A stretch of DNA of 64,000 bases, taken from contig BQMF02000021.1 in NCBI GenBank assembly GCA_027922465.2, positions 496,001 through 560,000 of the forward strand, written 5' to 3'. A program made the translations under genes and the position numbers. The notes below the pieces were generated by a model. The model was not told the origin of the DNA. It was given only the letters and a program-made list of their open reading frames with translations, and ran no database searches. Source of the DNA: Turritopsis dohrnii. Its lineage: Eukaryota; Cnidaria; Hydrozoa; Anthoathecata; Oceaniidae. Positions 47,528 through 58,209 of this stretch are shown piece by piece (positions within the stretch are counted from its first letter, which is position 1; the number at the start of each line of letters is the position of its first letter).

Positions 47528-47854
47528 TCAATTTCGATTGATCTTGCAACATCGAACATAGTATCGGATGTGATCGCCACGACTGTTTCGTCTCAAATGA
47601 AATGTATTAATACCATATCCGTATCCACAGCCAACTCTTTGTCGGTCAAGGTATACAGTGTTACCATCCTCGTCGTAAGTCCAGGAAGTATGCTTAGAAT
47701 AACAGTGCTTGGATTGAGGCAATGAGCAGCATCTGTATCGATAATAGATATAGCTGCTGCTTGGTCTCCTCTGCAAGAACCCACTCATCAGTTGGTTATT
47801 AGGGCAACTGACGCGTTGACGATCCAAATATACCATTATCTCCGTCATTAACAT
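47528..47854 (-). pseudogene. Cys-rich two-repeat exon (unassigned secreted-type family)
   Basis: Two related units, each with VYLDRQRV(S/G)C, a run ending in FLQRR or FHLRRN, then (I/Y)RY..RCC. The units are joined by SLPQSKHCYSKHTSWTYDE. The Cys spacing faintly recalls dermatopontin-like repeats, but I would not assign it. Before the first unit, the frame leading in (YVNDGDNG) is one step out of register, so a small deletion seems to break this copy. Relatives lie at 47275-47470 and 53234-54030. Confidence 0.5.
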
Positions 47855-48261
47855 ATGTTCTTCCGGTATTCTTTAATAATTGATGTGAAAATGTAAGTGT
47901 GCTTGGCAGCATTTATATTTGTACCTGTAATTTCTATGACGACTATCACGCATCAATTGTAACAAATTCAGAACGTACAGAACATACTATATACCAATGA
48001 TCAGGATAAAAAATGCTAGAAATTGGTATAAAAATTTCCATGCTTAGTGACATAAGTTTTTTCCTCTATGACAGGTGGCCACCATTATGGATTTTGAGTC
48101 TTTCCGAAGCCCAGGACATAGGGGCTGTTATTTGGTGATTCAGGACATAATTCGAGTCACTGTGCCAAATTTCAGCTTGTTACTAATTTTTTCCATCTGA
48201 AAACTCTTAACGACTGGACTATATTGAGAACCACAATTACATACATGAGCAGGGTTGAGGT

Positions 48262-48377
48262 TGAGGTAGACAACGGTTTGCTAGGTGATTCCCTTACAGC
48301 CAGTGCATCGCCTTGTTCTTCTCATTCGAGTTCCTTTTCCACAATTGACTGTACATGTCCACTGTACATGTACCCCA
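48262..48377 (-). pseudogene. Thrombospondin type-1 repeat exon, broken
   Basis: The minus strand gives CTVNCGKGTRMRRTRRC, a clear TSP1 core. It is damaged in two ways: a 13-base tandem duplication (ggacatgtacagt) separates the WGTCTV lead-in from its continuation, and a TAG follows CKGIT. Removing the duplication restores W-G-T-C-T-V-N-C. Confidence 0.65.
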
Positions 48378-48589
48378 TTCTAAAAAGATGCATAATAAGA
48401 TCTGATGGAAACTTTTATTTATATTATGTATTCCACCGTTATTTACCTATGATAACCTCGTCAGTTCATTAAGGTACTGCTGCAAATGATGGCCCTGTAA
48501 ATGTAATTCCTGGATAAACGCTGTTATGATCGTTCATGAATCAGCCAAAGGATAAACATATGCGCAGAAAGCGCACACCCTTCCACGTC

Positions 48590-48690
48590 CACCCTTCTTG
48601 AAGACTGACGCAGGGATTGAACCCAAGAACAGGAAGCCAGAACATGACCGCAGTGAACATTCATCGAGTTACAATAATCGAAGTATAAAG
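48590..48690 (-). mobile_element. tRNA-like SINE head (minus strand)
   Basis: The reverse strand contains gaatgttcactgcggtcatg (box A-like) and gggttcaatccc (box B). The body is not delimited. Confidence 0.45.
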
Positions 48691-48751
48691 GTACAAACCA
48701 TTACGAATCTCCAAGCTTGTTATACGTTTATCTTTGAGATTCTTAACTCAC

Positions 48752-48973
48752 CCATTTTTAGATGTTGATCTGCCATTAAGTTAACAATTGGGGATAATTG
48801 AAATTTTAGGGTGATAGGTGTGAATTTTTGTGTTGACCAATTTTCAATGTCAGTTGGTCGAGAACCTTTATTATAATTGAAGATTTGATACTTGCAGAGT
48901 TTAATCGCTTCAGCTTCTGTATGTCTGAAGCTTTGCAACTTGAAATACCCTTTTCCAGTTGTACTCCAAATAC
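48752..48973 (-). CDS. Internal exon, possibly the C-terminal part of a MACPF domain
   Basis: A 222-nt exon with a clean acceptor (gattatag) and a strong donor (GTGAGT), open throughout. It encodes 73 residues including ENWSTQKFTPITLKFQLSPI. The W...P..I...QL.PI..L pattern resembles the end of membrane-attack/perforin domains, and the next remnant on this strand is a TSP1 repeat, as in several MACPF proteins. That assignment is tentative; the exon itself is well supported. No other MACPF exon was found. Confidence 0.4.
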
Positions 48974-49989
48974 CTATAATCATCGACACAAGGGAAGCTT
49001 TTTAAAGTTAATGACCTATTATATGTAGAGCTGAGGGCTGTATTATGCTGATGTGAGTAGAAATGGAACAATTTAGAAGTGGTCTGGGAAAGAGGAGCTG
49101 TTTAATCTTGACGAAGCGCTCAAACCAAGTAAAAAATGATTGGTACTCTCGTGGATATTATCTTTAAAGTTTCTGCTTTCTTAAGATACGTTTCTTACTT
49201 CAAGAAGTCTTCCGAAAGGTATGGTAAAAGGAGGTTAATAAAACCGATAATACATGTGTTCATTGACATTGAAGCAAGGCCATGTTTTTCGGGAAAAAAA
49301 TTGGTAAACTCTTTGAAATCCCTTGAATCACTCCAAGCCTGTTCTAATGGCCTTGGAATAACTTTCTTGGCTGATTGATCGACTCCAGCAGTGAATTCTC
49401 AAAATACAACATTGCCGAGATTCCCAATGTCATATCTGACAAAATAACTATCAAATTTGAAATCAGATGACCACATCAAGGATAACTATGGATCCAAAAG
49501 CTTGTAGGGAGGGAAAGCTGTACTTTATGAAACAAGAAAAATATAGGGTTAATTGCTCGTGCAACAAAGGTAAGGAAATTTCACTTTTTCTACTGATAAT
49601 GATTCAAAGAAAAGAAATATTTGCGTTGACGAACGATTCCATGGGTCAAAATTTTCGTAATCTTCGGAAAATAACGTCATTTGTGTCTGACAAATTTTTG
49701 TCAAACATTACTATGTAAACCATAAATTGACTCCAGCCGTATCTACTTGTAATAAAAGTTGAAAATGTTTGCTTATAACTATACAACGATTGTGAGAAAG
49801 CTCATTTATTTCCTAGATGTTTTTAAACAAGGACCACTTCTATAACAAATTACCACACTGTTTACAATGTTTATTTACAATTTTATAACTTATAAAATAA
49901 TGGTTTTGTCCTTAGGACGTACATGAGACTTATTAACTTTTGTTTCTTAGTCCATGTCAAATAATTTGTCGAAAGTAGCATTGGTTGTC

Positions 49990-50105
49990 ACAGCGATGTG
50001 GTACTCAGTCGTGCAAGGTTAAATGCCACTATGGGAAATTGAACCCAGACCTCTTGCATAAATTCCGAGAGTAGTAACTATAACACTGCGACGCCACTCA
50101 GTTGG
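49990..50105 (-). mobile_element. tRNA-like SINE head (minus strand)
   Basis: The reverse strand reads agtggcgtcgcagtgttatagtta ... gtctgggttcaatttcc, a box A/box B pair at SINE spacing. Confidence 0.5.
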
Positions 50106-50209
50106 TTTTTAACTTTTTTACACATAGTTTTTTAGATCAGAAAAATTACGATTGAAAGATATACAGACGACGTTCAAGAAAGATTCGACAACCGCTTAGC
50201 CGAGTTGTG

Positions 50210-50700
50210 AAGTGGCTTGCAAGTAATTTACTGATACATAAGGAAACAGCAAGTTTTACTAACAACTATGAGATATGTGTGTTGGAACAAATTTCCTAAG
50301 CAGTTAGAGGTAACGGAAGAGAAGTGTACAATGAATTTTCATTTTTTGATAAACATGTTATGAACCTCTCAATTCAAAATCTACAGCTTATACTCAAGTA
50401 GTGGAACTGTGAAGTAAGTTCCATATTCGTCAAGACCATAACTTCTGAAACTATGTAATAGCTGAAGAAACCTGGTTGCTCGTGAAACCCTTTCGTAATG
50501 TTAAAACACAAATTATAATAGATAATAAATATGAATATATTGTATTTTTAATGCAATTAATCTTATTTGACAAGTATTACGTATTCAAAGATTTGATTTT
50601 AGTCAACAAAAAATTTTTATGACTATTAGTTTTAAAATGCTGTAAGGGAATCATTCTTTCAAAATGATGTAGTAAAACAAACAAGTTCAATCATGGCCTA
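50210..50700 (+). repeat. Orphan copy of the frizzled-kringle gene upstream region
   Basis: Blocks such as gtgtacaat, ggttgctcg(t/c), tattcaaagatttgatttta and aaaatgatgtagtaaa occur in the same order as at 62030-62535, upstream of the second frizzled-kringle gene. No frizzled-kringle coding sequence follows; a THAP/P-type transposon relic begins instead. Confidence 0.55.
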
Positions 50701-50839
50701 CTAAAAATATGGCCGTATATGTCACCTTTTCTAAAAAAATATAAGAGGCTAGTTTTTTCCGAATTATTGTTTCGAAATTCTTTGAGTTTTTTTTCAAAAT
50801 CATTCAAATTAGATCAATAAAGAAACAACATTAGGAGTT

Positions 50840-53095
50840 TAGAGCATTTATTCTCATTTTCATTGTCTAGTGAAACTACCAAAAAGATAAACCTATGGCG
50901 CGCCAAAAGGAGCTTTATTACTATTCTAGTTTATTTTAGGCTTCTGATTGATTATAATACTATCAATCAGCATTATATTACTATCTTGAAGCAATATAAT
51001 ACTATGTTGATGATTATAAAACTACAGAAAAAGAATGGTTGATGTGTAACGTGATTATAACAGTAAATATGTTAAATATAAGACTTTGTTCGTGATTATA
51101 ATACTATCCATTGTTTCTATAAGTATGTTTCTATAACTATTGTCCCTAGGATAAAGGCGTCTAAGTGTTTGGTTCACCGTTTTTGTTTCATCACTTAATA
51201 TTGGCAAGCTACTATCCTGACTATCTCTACCATCTTAACGAATTTCGCTCAAAACAAAACGTATAGATTTTGTTAACCGAGTCAAACCTAGTCTAGACCT
51301 TTAGACCGAAGTTTTATAAAACAACAACGTGATAGTATAATATTCGATAAGCTAGTTTTAAGGACAACATACGATACTATCATAATTGTTTTTTAGTATT
51401 ATATTTTGTTCCTTTCATTCTAATCGTTGCTCTTCATAATAAATTCGTATTAAAGTATTATAATTAGTCACCTGTAGTATTAAATTCGGTTTCCAAGTAT
51501 CATATTCGATACGTTGGGAATAAAGCTCCTTTTGGCGCGCCATATAAACCTATCTATATCTTCTTTGATTAATTTATTTATTTCTTTTTCTTGTATTGAC
51601 AACTTATTTTCGTAAAGAATATTTCGCTTGTTTTTGTTTATTAAAAAATGTATCTTTGCTGCAAACTTTAATCCCCAATCGGGGTGTGGCATGTTTAAAT
51701 AGGAGTCTTCCTCAGTGGTCCATAATAAGTTATCCAAAATCATAAATGTCATAGAGATCTTTCCATCAAATTTAACATACTGGGCAATTAATAGTGATAT
51801 TTAAATTAACATTGTAAACAAACTCTGGAAATACAAACGTCTTTCTGTTTTAGATGATTATTTCTGATGTTCTTCATAATATGGGACAGTATCAAACAAC
51901 AAATATATGTTTTTTTGCTAGAATTATAAGGTTGATGAATGTCAAGTTATGAATCAAAATTAAACATTGCTACAAGTTTTGCGAATGTATTAATGTTCGA
52001 AGAATAGTTATCTGTAACTGCACCTCGTACGTAAAACTCCGCAACAACTAGCCATTTTATAAGCGAATTAAAATTTACTTCAGGAATAGCTTGTACGATG
52101 TAGCAAATCAAGTCTTTTAGTCCTACAGTCATGAATGAAACGAATCCTCTGTACAAATTACCATCCTCATATGCACCAACGTGTTGTCCTGAACAGTACT
52201 GTATTGCTTTTCGTCTCCCATCAAAACACAATCCTTTGACATCTTTCCATGTTCGCAGAGGATTTTAACGCTTACACCGAATCCACTGCTCTATGTTGAA
52301 TTTCATTCAACAGAGATATTGATTTAATGCAAACCTATCGAGTAGTGTTATTAGTAAGACTACTAGTACTTATTGCTGCGGAATAAGGAAGTCGTCCTTT
52401 GGTTTCGTAAAATTGTTCCATGTTATGTCTTTAAGCAGTTTATTATGATTTTCAATTGTAAAATTTCCAAAGTATGAAGAAATGTTTTCAAGCATACTGG
52501 CAGAAACCAATCGTGATTGTCGTCCTTGAACAAACCGTTGTGGCAATGGTCTTAATTCCATTGTATTGAAGTTAAACGTGCAAATCAAAATCATCTTTTA
52601 TAGAGTGCAAATTCTTCGGAAACTTAGTCTCTTCGTCAAACACAAGATGGTAAAATAAAACATTATCGTCCAATCTTTTGAACTGAAATCCATCAGGCGT
52701 TGTTGACTTGTTTAAATCATCGAGAGATTCAACAGTATCTGATTTTTGGAAACTATCAACTTCATCATTAATGATCGCTCATCACTCATTCGAGAAGTTT
52801 GTTGAGTTGGTAACATTGATTGGGGAATCTGTGATAAGTCCTTTGCATGTTTTGTACGGATCCGCATCAAAGACCATTTGAGATTACATTTTTCGCTTGA
52901 GCTATGTATTTTTCATTTACATGAAGTTCACATGAGGCAGAATGTTTTGTTGACTTCTAATACTGACAGTGTACACATCGTATCCATAATTAGTTTGATT
53001 CTGTAGCTGCAGGGAAGCAGAATTTTACGCTCTGCTTCTTTTCGTTTGTAACGTATCCAGATCTACTAAAAGGGGCAGCACATTTGTTCACCGTT
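50840..53095 (-). pseudogene. THAP/P-element-type transposase relic
   Basis: Read on minus: a THAP-like start (NKCAAPFSRSGYVTNEKK, with the second Cys changed to Ser), then KSTKHSASCELHVNEKYIA. The middle region LMDFSSKDW.IMFYFTILCL overlaps a frame GFQFKRLDDNVLFYHLVFDE. Next come RPLPQRFVQGRQSRLVSASM (52370-52594) and the catalytic-core segment GFVSFMTVGLKDLICYIVQA...GAVTDNYSSN (51947-52231). The tail at 51545-51752 is interrupted by the MITE at 50894-51544. Order and spacing match P/THAP9-type transposases, but several stops and frame changes show it is dead. Confidence 0.65.
50894..51544. mobile_element. IS3EU-like MITE with 6-bp duplication TAAACC
   Basis: Perfect 26-bp inverted ends starting TATGGCGCGCCAAAAGGAGC, with TAAACC duplicated outside (50888-50893, 51545-51550). 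TAT start and 6-bp duplication are the same as in the kinase-bearing element. The interior is non-coding and packed with (g)attataatactat motifs. It splits the P-type relic: joining across it continues EDIDRFI into FLVVS. Confidence 0.85.
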
Positions 53096-53233
53096 TCTAA
53101 AATTTAAAGGAAAAAGTATAAAAAATTATTTAAAAGTGCAGCGAAAGAAAATTAATTGATTTTCATATTTTTGTTTTTTAAAAAAAATCTTACCTTCTGT
53201 TTTTGCAACTGTCTTCTTCACTCTATCTTCTCA

Positions 53234-54030
53234 TCAAACACTACTTTCAGTTTGTTTCTTTTCTAACTTCCCAAAGTTTTTATTTTCTCCAAATATTTTC
53301 GAAAATGCCTTGAAACTATCGTTTGATGATAGCATTAAGTTCTGGTTGAACAACAATAACTTTTTTTTGCGTAAACATCTGATGTGACCTTCATGACTGT
53401 TGTACTGCCAGTAAATGTCGCAAAATTGACAGTAAGTGTCGCAATTCAACAGTAAGTGTCGCAAAATCGCCAGTAAGTGCCGCAACAGTAAATGTCGCAA
53501 ATAAATAAAAATCAACAGTAAATGTCGCAACTTTTTAATTTCGATTTCTAATCAATATCTACTACATTCTTGTTTTGAACTCGACACTGATCATTCTGAT
53601 CAAGATGTGGTACTACTCATCGCTCAGTGCGCTGATGGACCTACACGACATGTCACAGAGATTGCAACATATAAAAATAAGACAGCTTTGATGTTCAACA
53701 TTTTGTTTTAGATAGCAAGTTACTTTTACTTTTCTCGCTAATACTACTAATTACTCTATGCTATGCTCTTGATTCCCCAAAGTGAGTCATGACCGATTGA
53801 TTTAAGCAACAGGTCTTTCCTTTTCATACCTTGCACATTATTATGATTGTGTAAGTTGCGACATTTGCTGTTGATTTTGAAAAACATTACGACATTTATT
53901 GTTAAAAAAATTAAAACGAATGAAAATTCTAGTTTGGACATTTACTGGCGATTGCGACATTTACTGGCAGTACAACTGTTTCGTCTGATAGGAAATGAAT
54001 TAATATTATAAAGCATCGGCAACCAAACAT
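53234..54030 (-). pseudogene. Cys-rich exon copy split by a MITE
   Basis: From 54030 down, minus strand encodes INSFPIRRN. After the MITE (53401-53974) it continues SHEGHIRC, matching INTFHLRRNSRGDHIRYYVRCC at 47.5 kb. The paired Cys before the end is lost, and an unrelated tail follows. Confidence 0.55.
53401..53974. mobile_element. MITE with TGTACTGCCAG ends and 5-bp duplication ACTGT
   Basis: Inverted ends tgtactgccagtaaatgtcg, then five or more copies of cagtaa(a/g)tgtcgcaa at the left and complements at the right. ACTGT is duplicated at 53396-53400 and 53975-53979. The paralogous exon at 47575-47600 has the uninterrupted gactgtttcgtct, showing the empty site. Confidence 0.88.
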
Positions 54031-54099
54031 TTGCATGTGACAATTTTATCTTAGTTTTATATTAATAACTTAACTTATTGAGCAAGTTAAACCTGATTT

Positions 54100-55190
54100 C
54101 CAATCATTCAACGTTGAAACTTTTAAAAATGACAAAATCTGATATTAGTGTACTTCTGACTGTCCTGGAACTTTCCCAGTCTCTAGTGATATTTTCATAC
54201 AAACGATTTACCATTGCAATCAAAATTCCTGCTTTTAAAATTCAGTGGATCCTTTGAGCAATTTAGAAGCTTAGATTCACGAGGTATCATACGAATTATC
54301 TTGTGTAAAGTTTTCGGATTTTCTGGATTTTCATACTTGCATAATAAAGTCGTCTTTCGGGACAGTCTAAAAAAGTAGAAGAATTCAACGTTGTGATATT
54401 TCTTTTCATTTTCAGTTGCCAATTAAGGTATTTGCAAGTACTTCTGATCTTACATTACAAGAATAAATTCTCTTCCACAAAAAATAGTGCAAACAACCTC
54501 GAATAAATACAAATTCAGTGAAACACAACACAAACTTTTGTCTAAAACTACGTCACAAGAGTTTTTAACAATTAAACAGAAAAAATCAAAGAAAAGTGAT
54601 TATAAGTCTTTCCCTTGTTATCCGTGCATGACTCTACAATTGATTATGTGAAAAGTAAATTTAAAAAATTTTGTTATGGATTTGAATGTTAAGGTGTCTA
54701 TCTACATTTCTTGGGAATTGGTTGTTAGTAATTTGCTAATGCTTGTGTCAATAGCAAAACTAAAATCGTCATAAAGTCAATGTGACGAATAGATGAGTTT
54801 CTGATGTTAATTACCAGTTAAAGATCTGTTTAAACTAAAAATTTAATAAACTTCACAAAAATAGATTTCGAGTGCTAATGAGTATTATTTTTAATAATTT
54901 TTTTTGTCTTAAAAACGCCTCCTGAGAACCGGTTTAACCGACAGTGTGCAGAGAGCATCTAATTGCCAACCAAGATGCGTGCGCATATTGGTAGGAAATT
55001 GACTTGATCTATTAAGCATTTATGTTGAAACTCACAGCAATTATCGAGCAAAAAACACTAATGTTTATAAACATCACGTCACTTAGAAACTCATCTATAG
55101 CATTTTCGTTGGAATCGTGTGTAAATGTCTATAGAAATGCACTTCTTCGCGGTGATTTTAACAAATACGTCCACTTCGTTGATATGTCTC
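54100..55190. other. Intergenic, no gene seen
   Basis: AT-rich. At 54915-54985 a short block (gcctcctgagaacc...gagagcatctaat) is shared with 17225-17280. Confidence 0.4.
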
Positions 55191-55383
55191 TTTGAATAGA
55201 TTTACATAACAACCTCAACTAGCTATGAGTAAGAAAAAGAGCACCAATGGAAGGATGCAATGCATTTTCGTGTTTTGATAGACAGGCTGGTCCAGTTCAC
55301 AAATTCTAGATTCTCACATAATGTTGGTCTCGTTATTTCAGGGGAAATAGTTATATGAACTTTTTTGTCGCCACAAGTAAGTA

Positions 55384-55787
55384 CCCTATTCTCTCTAACT
55401 AGCGCCCCTATATAGTCAAAAATATTTATATAAGCGCCCCCCTCCAATAAGCGCCGCGGCGCTTATTAGAGTGACTTAACATTAAATCAGCAGTTAATAA
55501 GCGCCCAGGCGGTACTTAGAACTTTGAACAAAAAGCGAAAGTTCTGTAATAGTAACGAAAGACTATATTTTTGTGATGTCTAAATGTAAGTTGTATGTAC
55601 AAAATCCTATTTCGTCGCCATGAAAAATACAGTTCTTTTTGTTCTTTTATGATGAAAAGCAATGCCTGGTTCACAGCTAGCATGACCATTTCAAAATGTT
55701 TTTATAAGCGCCCCTCTCTAATAAGCGCCCTCCTAATTTCCAAAAAAAAAATTATAAGGGCCCGGGCGCTTATTAGAGAGAATGTGG
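55384..55787. mobile_element. Mariner/pogo-like MITE, TA site, AAGCGCCCC repeats
   Basis: The ends ccctattctctctaa and ttagagagaatgtgg are inverted and flanked by TA. Internal copies of ataagcgcccc lie in both orientations near each end. Related partial copies at 58210-58485 and 60794-60888. Confidence 0.65.
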
Positions 55788-55876
55788 TAATTTTCTGTGT
55801 TGATTAAGGCTATATACTTTTAGCAATTATGCAATAGCTAAAAACAACTTTAATATTAGATTTCTATTAGATAGAG

Positions 55877-56000
55877 TTATAAGTGGTGGAATAAACTTCC
55901 CGCCACTTATAACTGTCAGCCGCTAGCTATAACTGGCGGAAAGTGTTTTCCACCACTTCTAACTGTCGCAGCTAAAAAATGCCATGTATGGGCCACCATA
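55877..56000. repeat. Hairpin repeats ending in an IS3EU-like terminus
   Basis: gttataagtggtgg...ccgccacttataac folds back. At 55981-56000 the complement of TATGGTGGCCCATACATGGC closely matches the kinase-transposon end, but no partner end or 6-bp duplication was found. Confidence 0.45.
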
Positions 56001-56706
56001 CACTGGTTACTCGTTAAACGCTTTCGAAAACGAAACCACCATATAAAAGCTAAACAAATATTAATATATTGCTTTTAATGCTTTCATCATCAATAAATAG
56101 GATATGCATCAGATATACAAGATTTGCTTTAAATAAATAAAAGACTATCAATTAGGACTTTCAGCTGAATAATGCAGCATCAATCAAGGAATAAATAGCG
56201 TTTCAGATATCTTTAAGCGTATCAGCAATTACTTAAAACTTCCTTGGTTTATAGCTCAAGATGTTGCTTCTGTAACGCAGTCGATAAAGTGAGATCTCGT
56301 TTTGCTATTGAAGAAGGTAAAGTTGATTTTCACAGAAAACCCATTTGGAAATACGTTATGATATTCATACAAAAAGTGAATGCTCATATAAATCTTAAAT
56401 CACTAACAAAATGTATCTCCATAGCGAAACCTATTTATTTATTTATTACTTGGTTTATTTCAAGTCTGTTTATCAAAGAAGATCACTCCTGAAACAATGG
56501 AGCATGCGCAGTAACTTTTTTCGCCTTACCAAGACATAAATGACAATGATTCATGTCAGATGATCACATCTTGTAAAACAAACATATATAATAAGTTTCT
56601 TTTCTCCTTTCACCTGTATCCGCATGATATTTTCAAAATTTCATGATGAGTGTGATGGTTCACAAATTTAGCCGCTTGTATTTGTTAACTTTTCTTTCAC
56701 TATAGG

Positions 56707-57801
56707 ATGATGCAGCAATCGGCAAAAGAAGTAATGTTTAAATACATCTTAACATGCGTTATATCTGTTCAGTGGCTTGCTGTTTGCTGTTGTATGAAAT
56801 GTCAAAAGTATACTGATGTTTTACCGAATGGTGTTTGCAAACCATCTTTAAAGCATTTTTACATATCTGATGAGGAAGCATACGCTAAAATTGTTGATGA
56901 AAGATTACAAAATAACAAAGCTTCATTGTTATTAGTTAAAGTAATTTCTCGAAACGTTGATTTTAAAACGATTATTGTCAGAGCTATGAATATATCGCTA
57001 ACCGAATGTGTAAATAAAACTGAGTTTGATAACCTGATAGAAGCCATTGATTTTCCATCAGTGAAATATTTTGCAAATTGTCTGAAGAATTTTTGGTGGT
57101 ACAAATGTCAACTTGGGTATAATACATGCAATGTTCGATCGAACAGCAGTTTTGCTTTCCCGCCATGTTTCGAAACCTGTATGCACATGAGACATCAATG
57201 CAGTAAGCTGTTACAAATTTTTGGGAAATTGTATCAGCCAGAGTATAAATGTCTGAAAATGTCTGAAAGTGACCTTCATAAAGGAATCTTGGATTGTACT
57301 GATCTACCTATGTTTGACCAAAATGATTTATTGAAATGTTACCTGAATGTTACCAGTTCACATTCTTACCGTCTTTCAAAGGAAGTGTTGTGCTGGAATA
57401 GTGTCGGAAAGAACTATGTTGGATCGCAAAACATCACAAAAAATGGATCAACGTGTATGTACTGGAATAGTGCTTTCAAGAACTATTATCCATCCTTGGA
57501 AAAAAATTATTGTCGAAATCCACAAGGAATTGCAAAAATGCCTTGGTGTTATATAAATGCAGATGGTGATTGGGAATATTGCGACATTCCGAAATGCATT
57601 GAATTGTCGTCACAATCTTCAAATACCATCCTATACATTTTCCCACCGTTGTTTATTGCTTTAATCATAGTTATTGTTGTTGTTGCTATTACGAAGAAAC
57701 GCACAAATGAGCATATATCGATCATAATAACTTATGAGGAAGTCCCTCTGACACAGATTTCAGCAACTATAAACAGCAAAGGTCTGATTACTGACGAATA
57801 A
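56707..57801 (+). CDS. Frizzled-like CRD - kringle - transmembrane protein 1
   Basis: Single-exon, 364 residues. Signal peptide at about 10-29 (FKYILTCVISVQWLAVCC). A frizzled-type Cys-rich region spans 32-211 (ten or more Cys; FPPCFETCMHMRHQC at 151-165, DCTDLPMF at 196-203). A canonical six-Cys kringle lies at 229-297 (Cys 229, 250, 269, 281, 292, 297; YCRNPQG..MPWCY). One TM helix spans about 308-328, followed by a tail of about 36 residues starting with KKR. FZ plus kringle outside the membrane is the hallmark of ROR receptors, but Ig and kinase domains are absent. A Wnt-binding co-receptor or decoy is a reasonable inference. The ATG follows ttttctttcactatag, a good splice acceptor, so a 5' UTR exon is likely. 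Confidence 0.85.
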   Translation: MMQQSAKEVMFKYILTCVISVQWLAVCCCMKCQKYTDVLPNGVCKPSLKHFYISDEEAYAKIVDERLQNNKASLLLVKVISRNVDFKTIIVRAMNISLTECVNKTEFDNLIEAIDFPSVKYFANCLKNFWWYKCQLGYNTCNVRSNSSFAFPPCFETCMHMRHQCSKLLQIFGKLYQPEYKCLKMSESDLHKGILDCTDLPMFDQNDLLKCYLNVTSSHSYRLSKEVLCWNSVGKNYVGSQNITKNGSTCMYWNSAFKNYYPSLEKNYCRNPQGIAKMPWCYINADGDWEYCDIPKCIELSSQSSNTILYIFPPLFIALIIVIVVVAITKKRTNEHISIIITYEEVPLTQISATINSKGLITDE

Positions 57802-57849
57802 TGAACCAGCCCAAAAAAAATGGCATCCTGTTTAATAATATATCATGGT

Positions 57850-58205
57850 TCAAATGTCAGTAAAGGCGGTTTACACGTAGAAATTCTTAGAAAATTTTTC
57901 AGTTTTTGGCGCATTTATTTTCAAAAAACAGTCGTCACTAAATACGGAAGATACGATAATATGCATAATAAATTGCACAGTGTGCAATAGACTGCAATAA
58001 CGTGCTACTCTCTGGGATCTTCTCACTGCTGTTTCACACACATTCCTATTGAAAAAACAAACCCACATTCCCACCGATTGCAATTTGAATTGAGAAATTT
58101 GTGGCAAATGAAATTCAAACGCAAGGTGTGCTTCTGTCAAAACCATTGGGATAATATTTGTTTACAGCATTATGCACTAGGCAAGTGTTGCAAAATAAGT
58201 ATTTA
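57850..58205. other. 3' flank of frizzled-kringle gene 1
   Basis: Ends with sequence (tgtgcttctg...tttacagcattatgca) resembling the flank of gene 2 at 63965-64000, so the duplication reaches beyond the coding region. A gene-length minus-strand frame at 57871-58146 has no recognised family. Confidence 0.4.
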
Positions 58206-58209
58206 AAAA

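Noticed and set aside
55981..56000. Second copy of the alpha-kinase transposon
   Set aside because: Only one terminus-like sequence is present, with no partner end, duplication or coding remains.
56707..57801. Full ROR receptor tyrosine kinase
   Set aside because: The frame stops about 36 residues after the TM helix and no kinase exon is visible downstream; Ig domain also missing.
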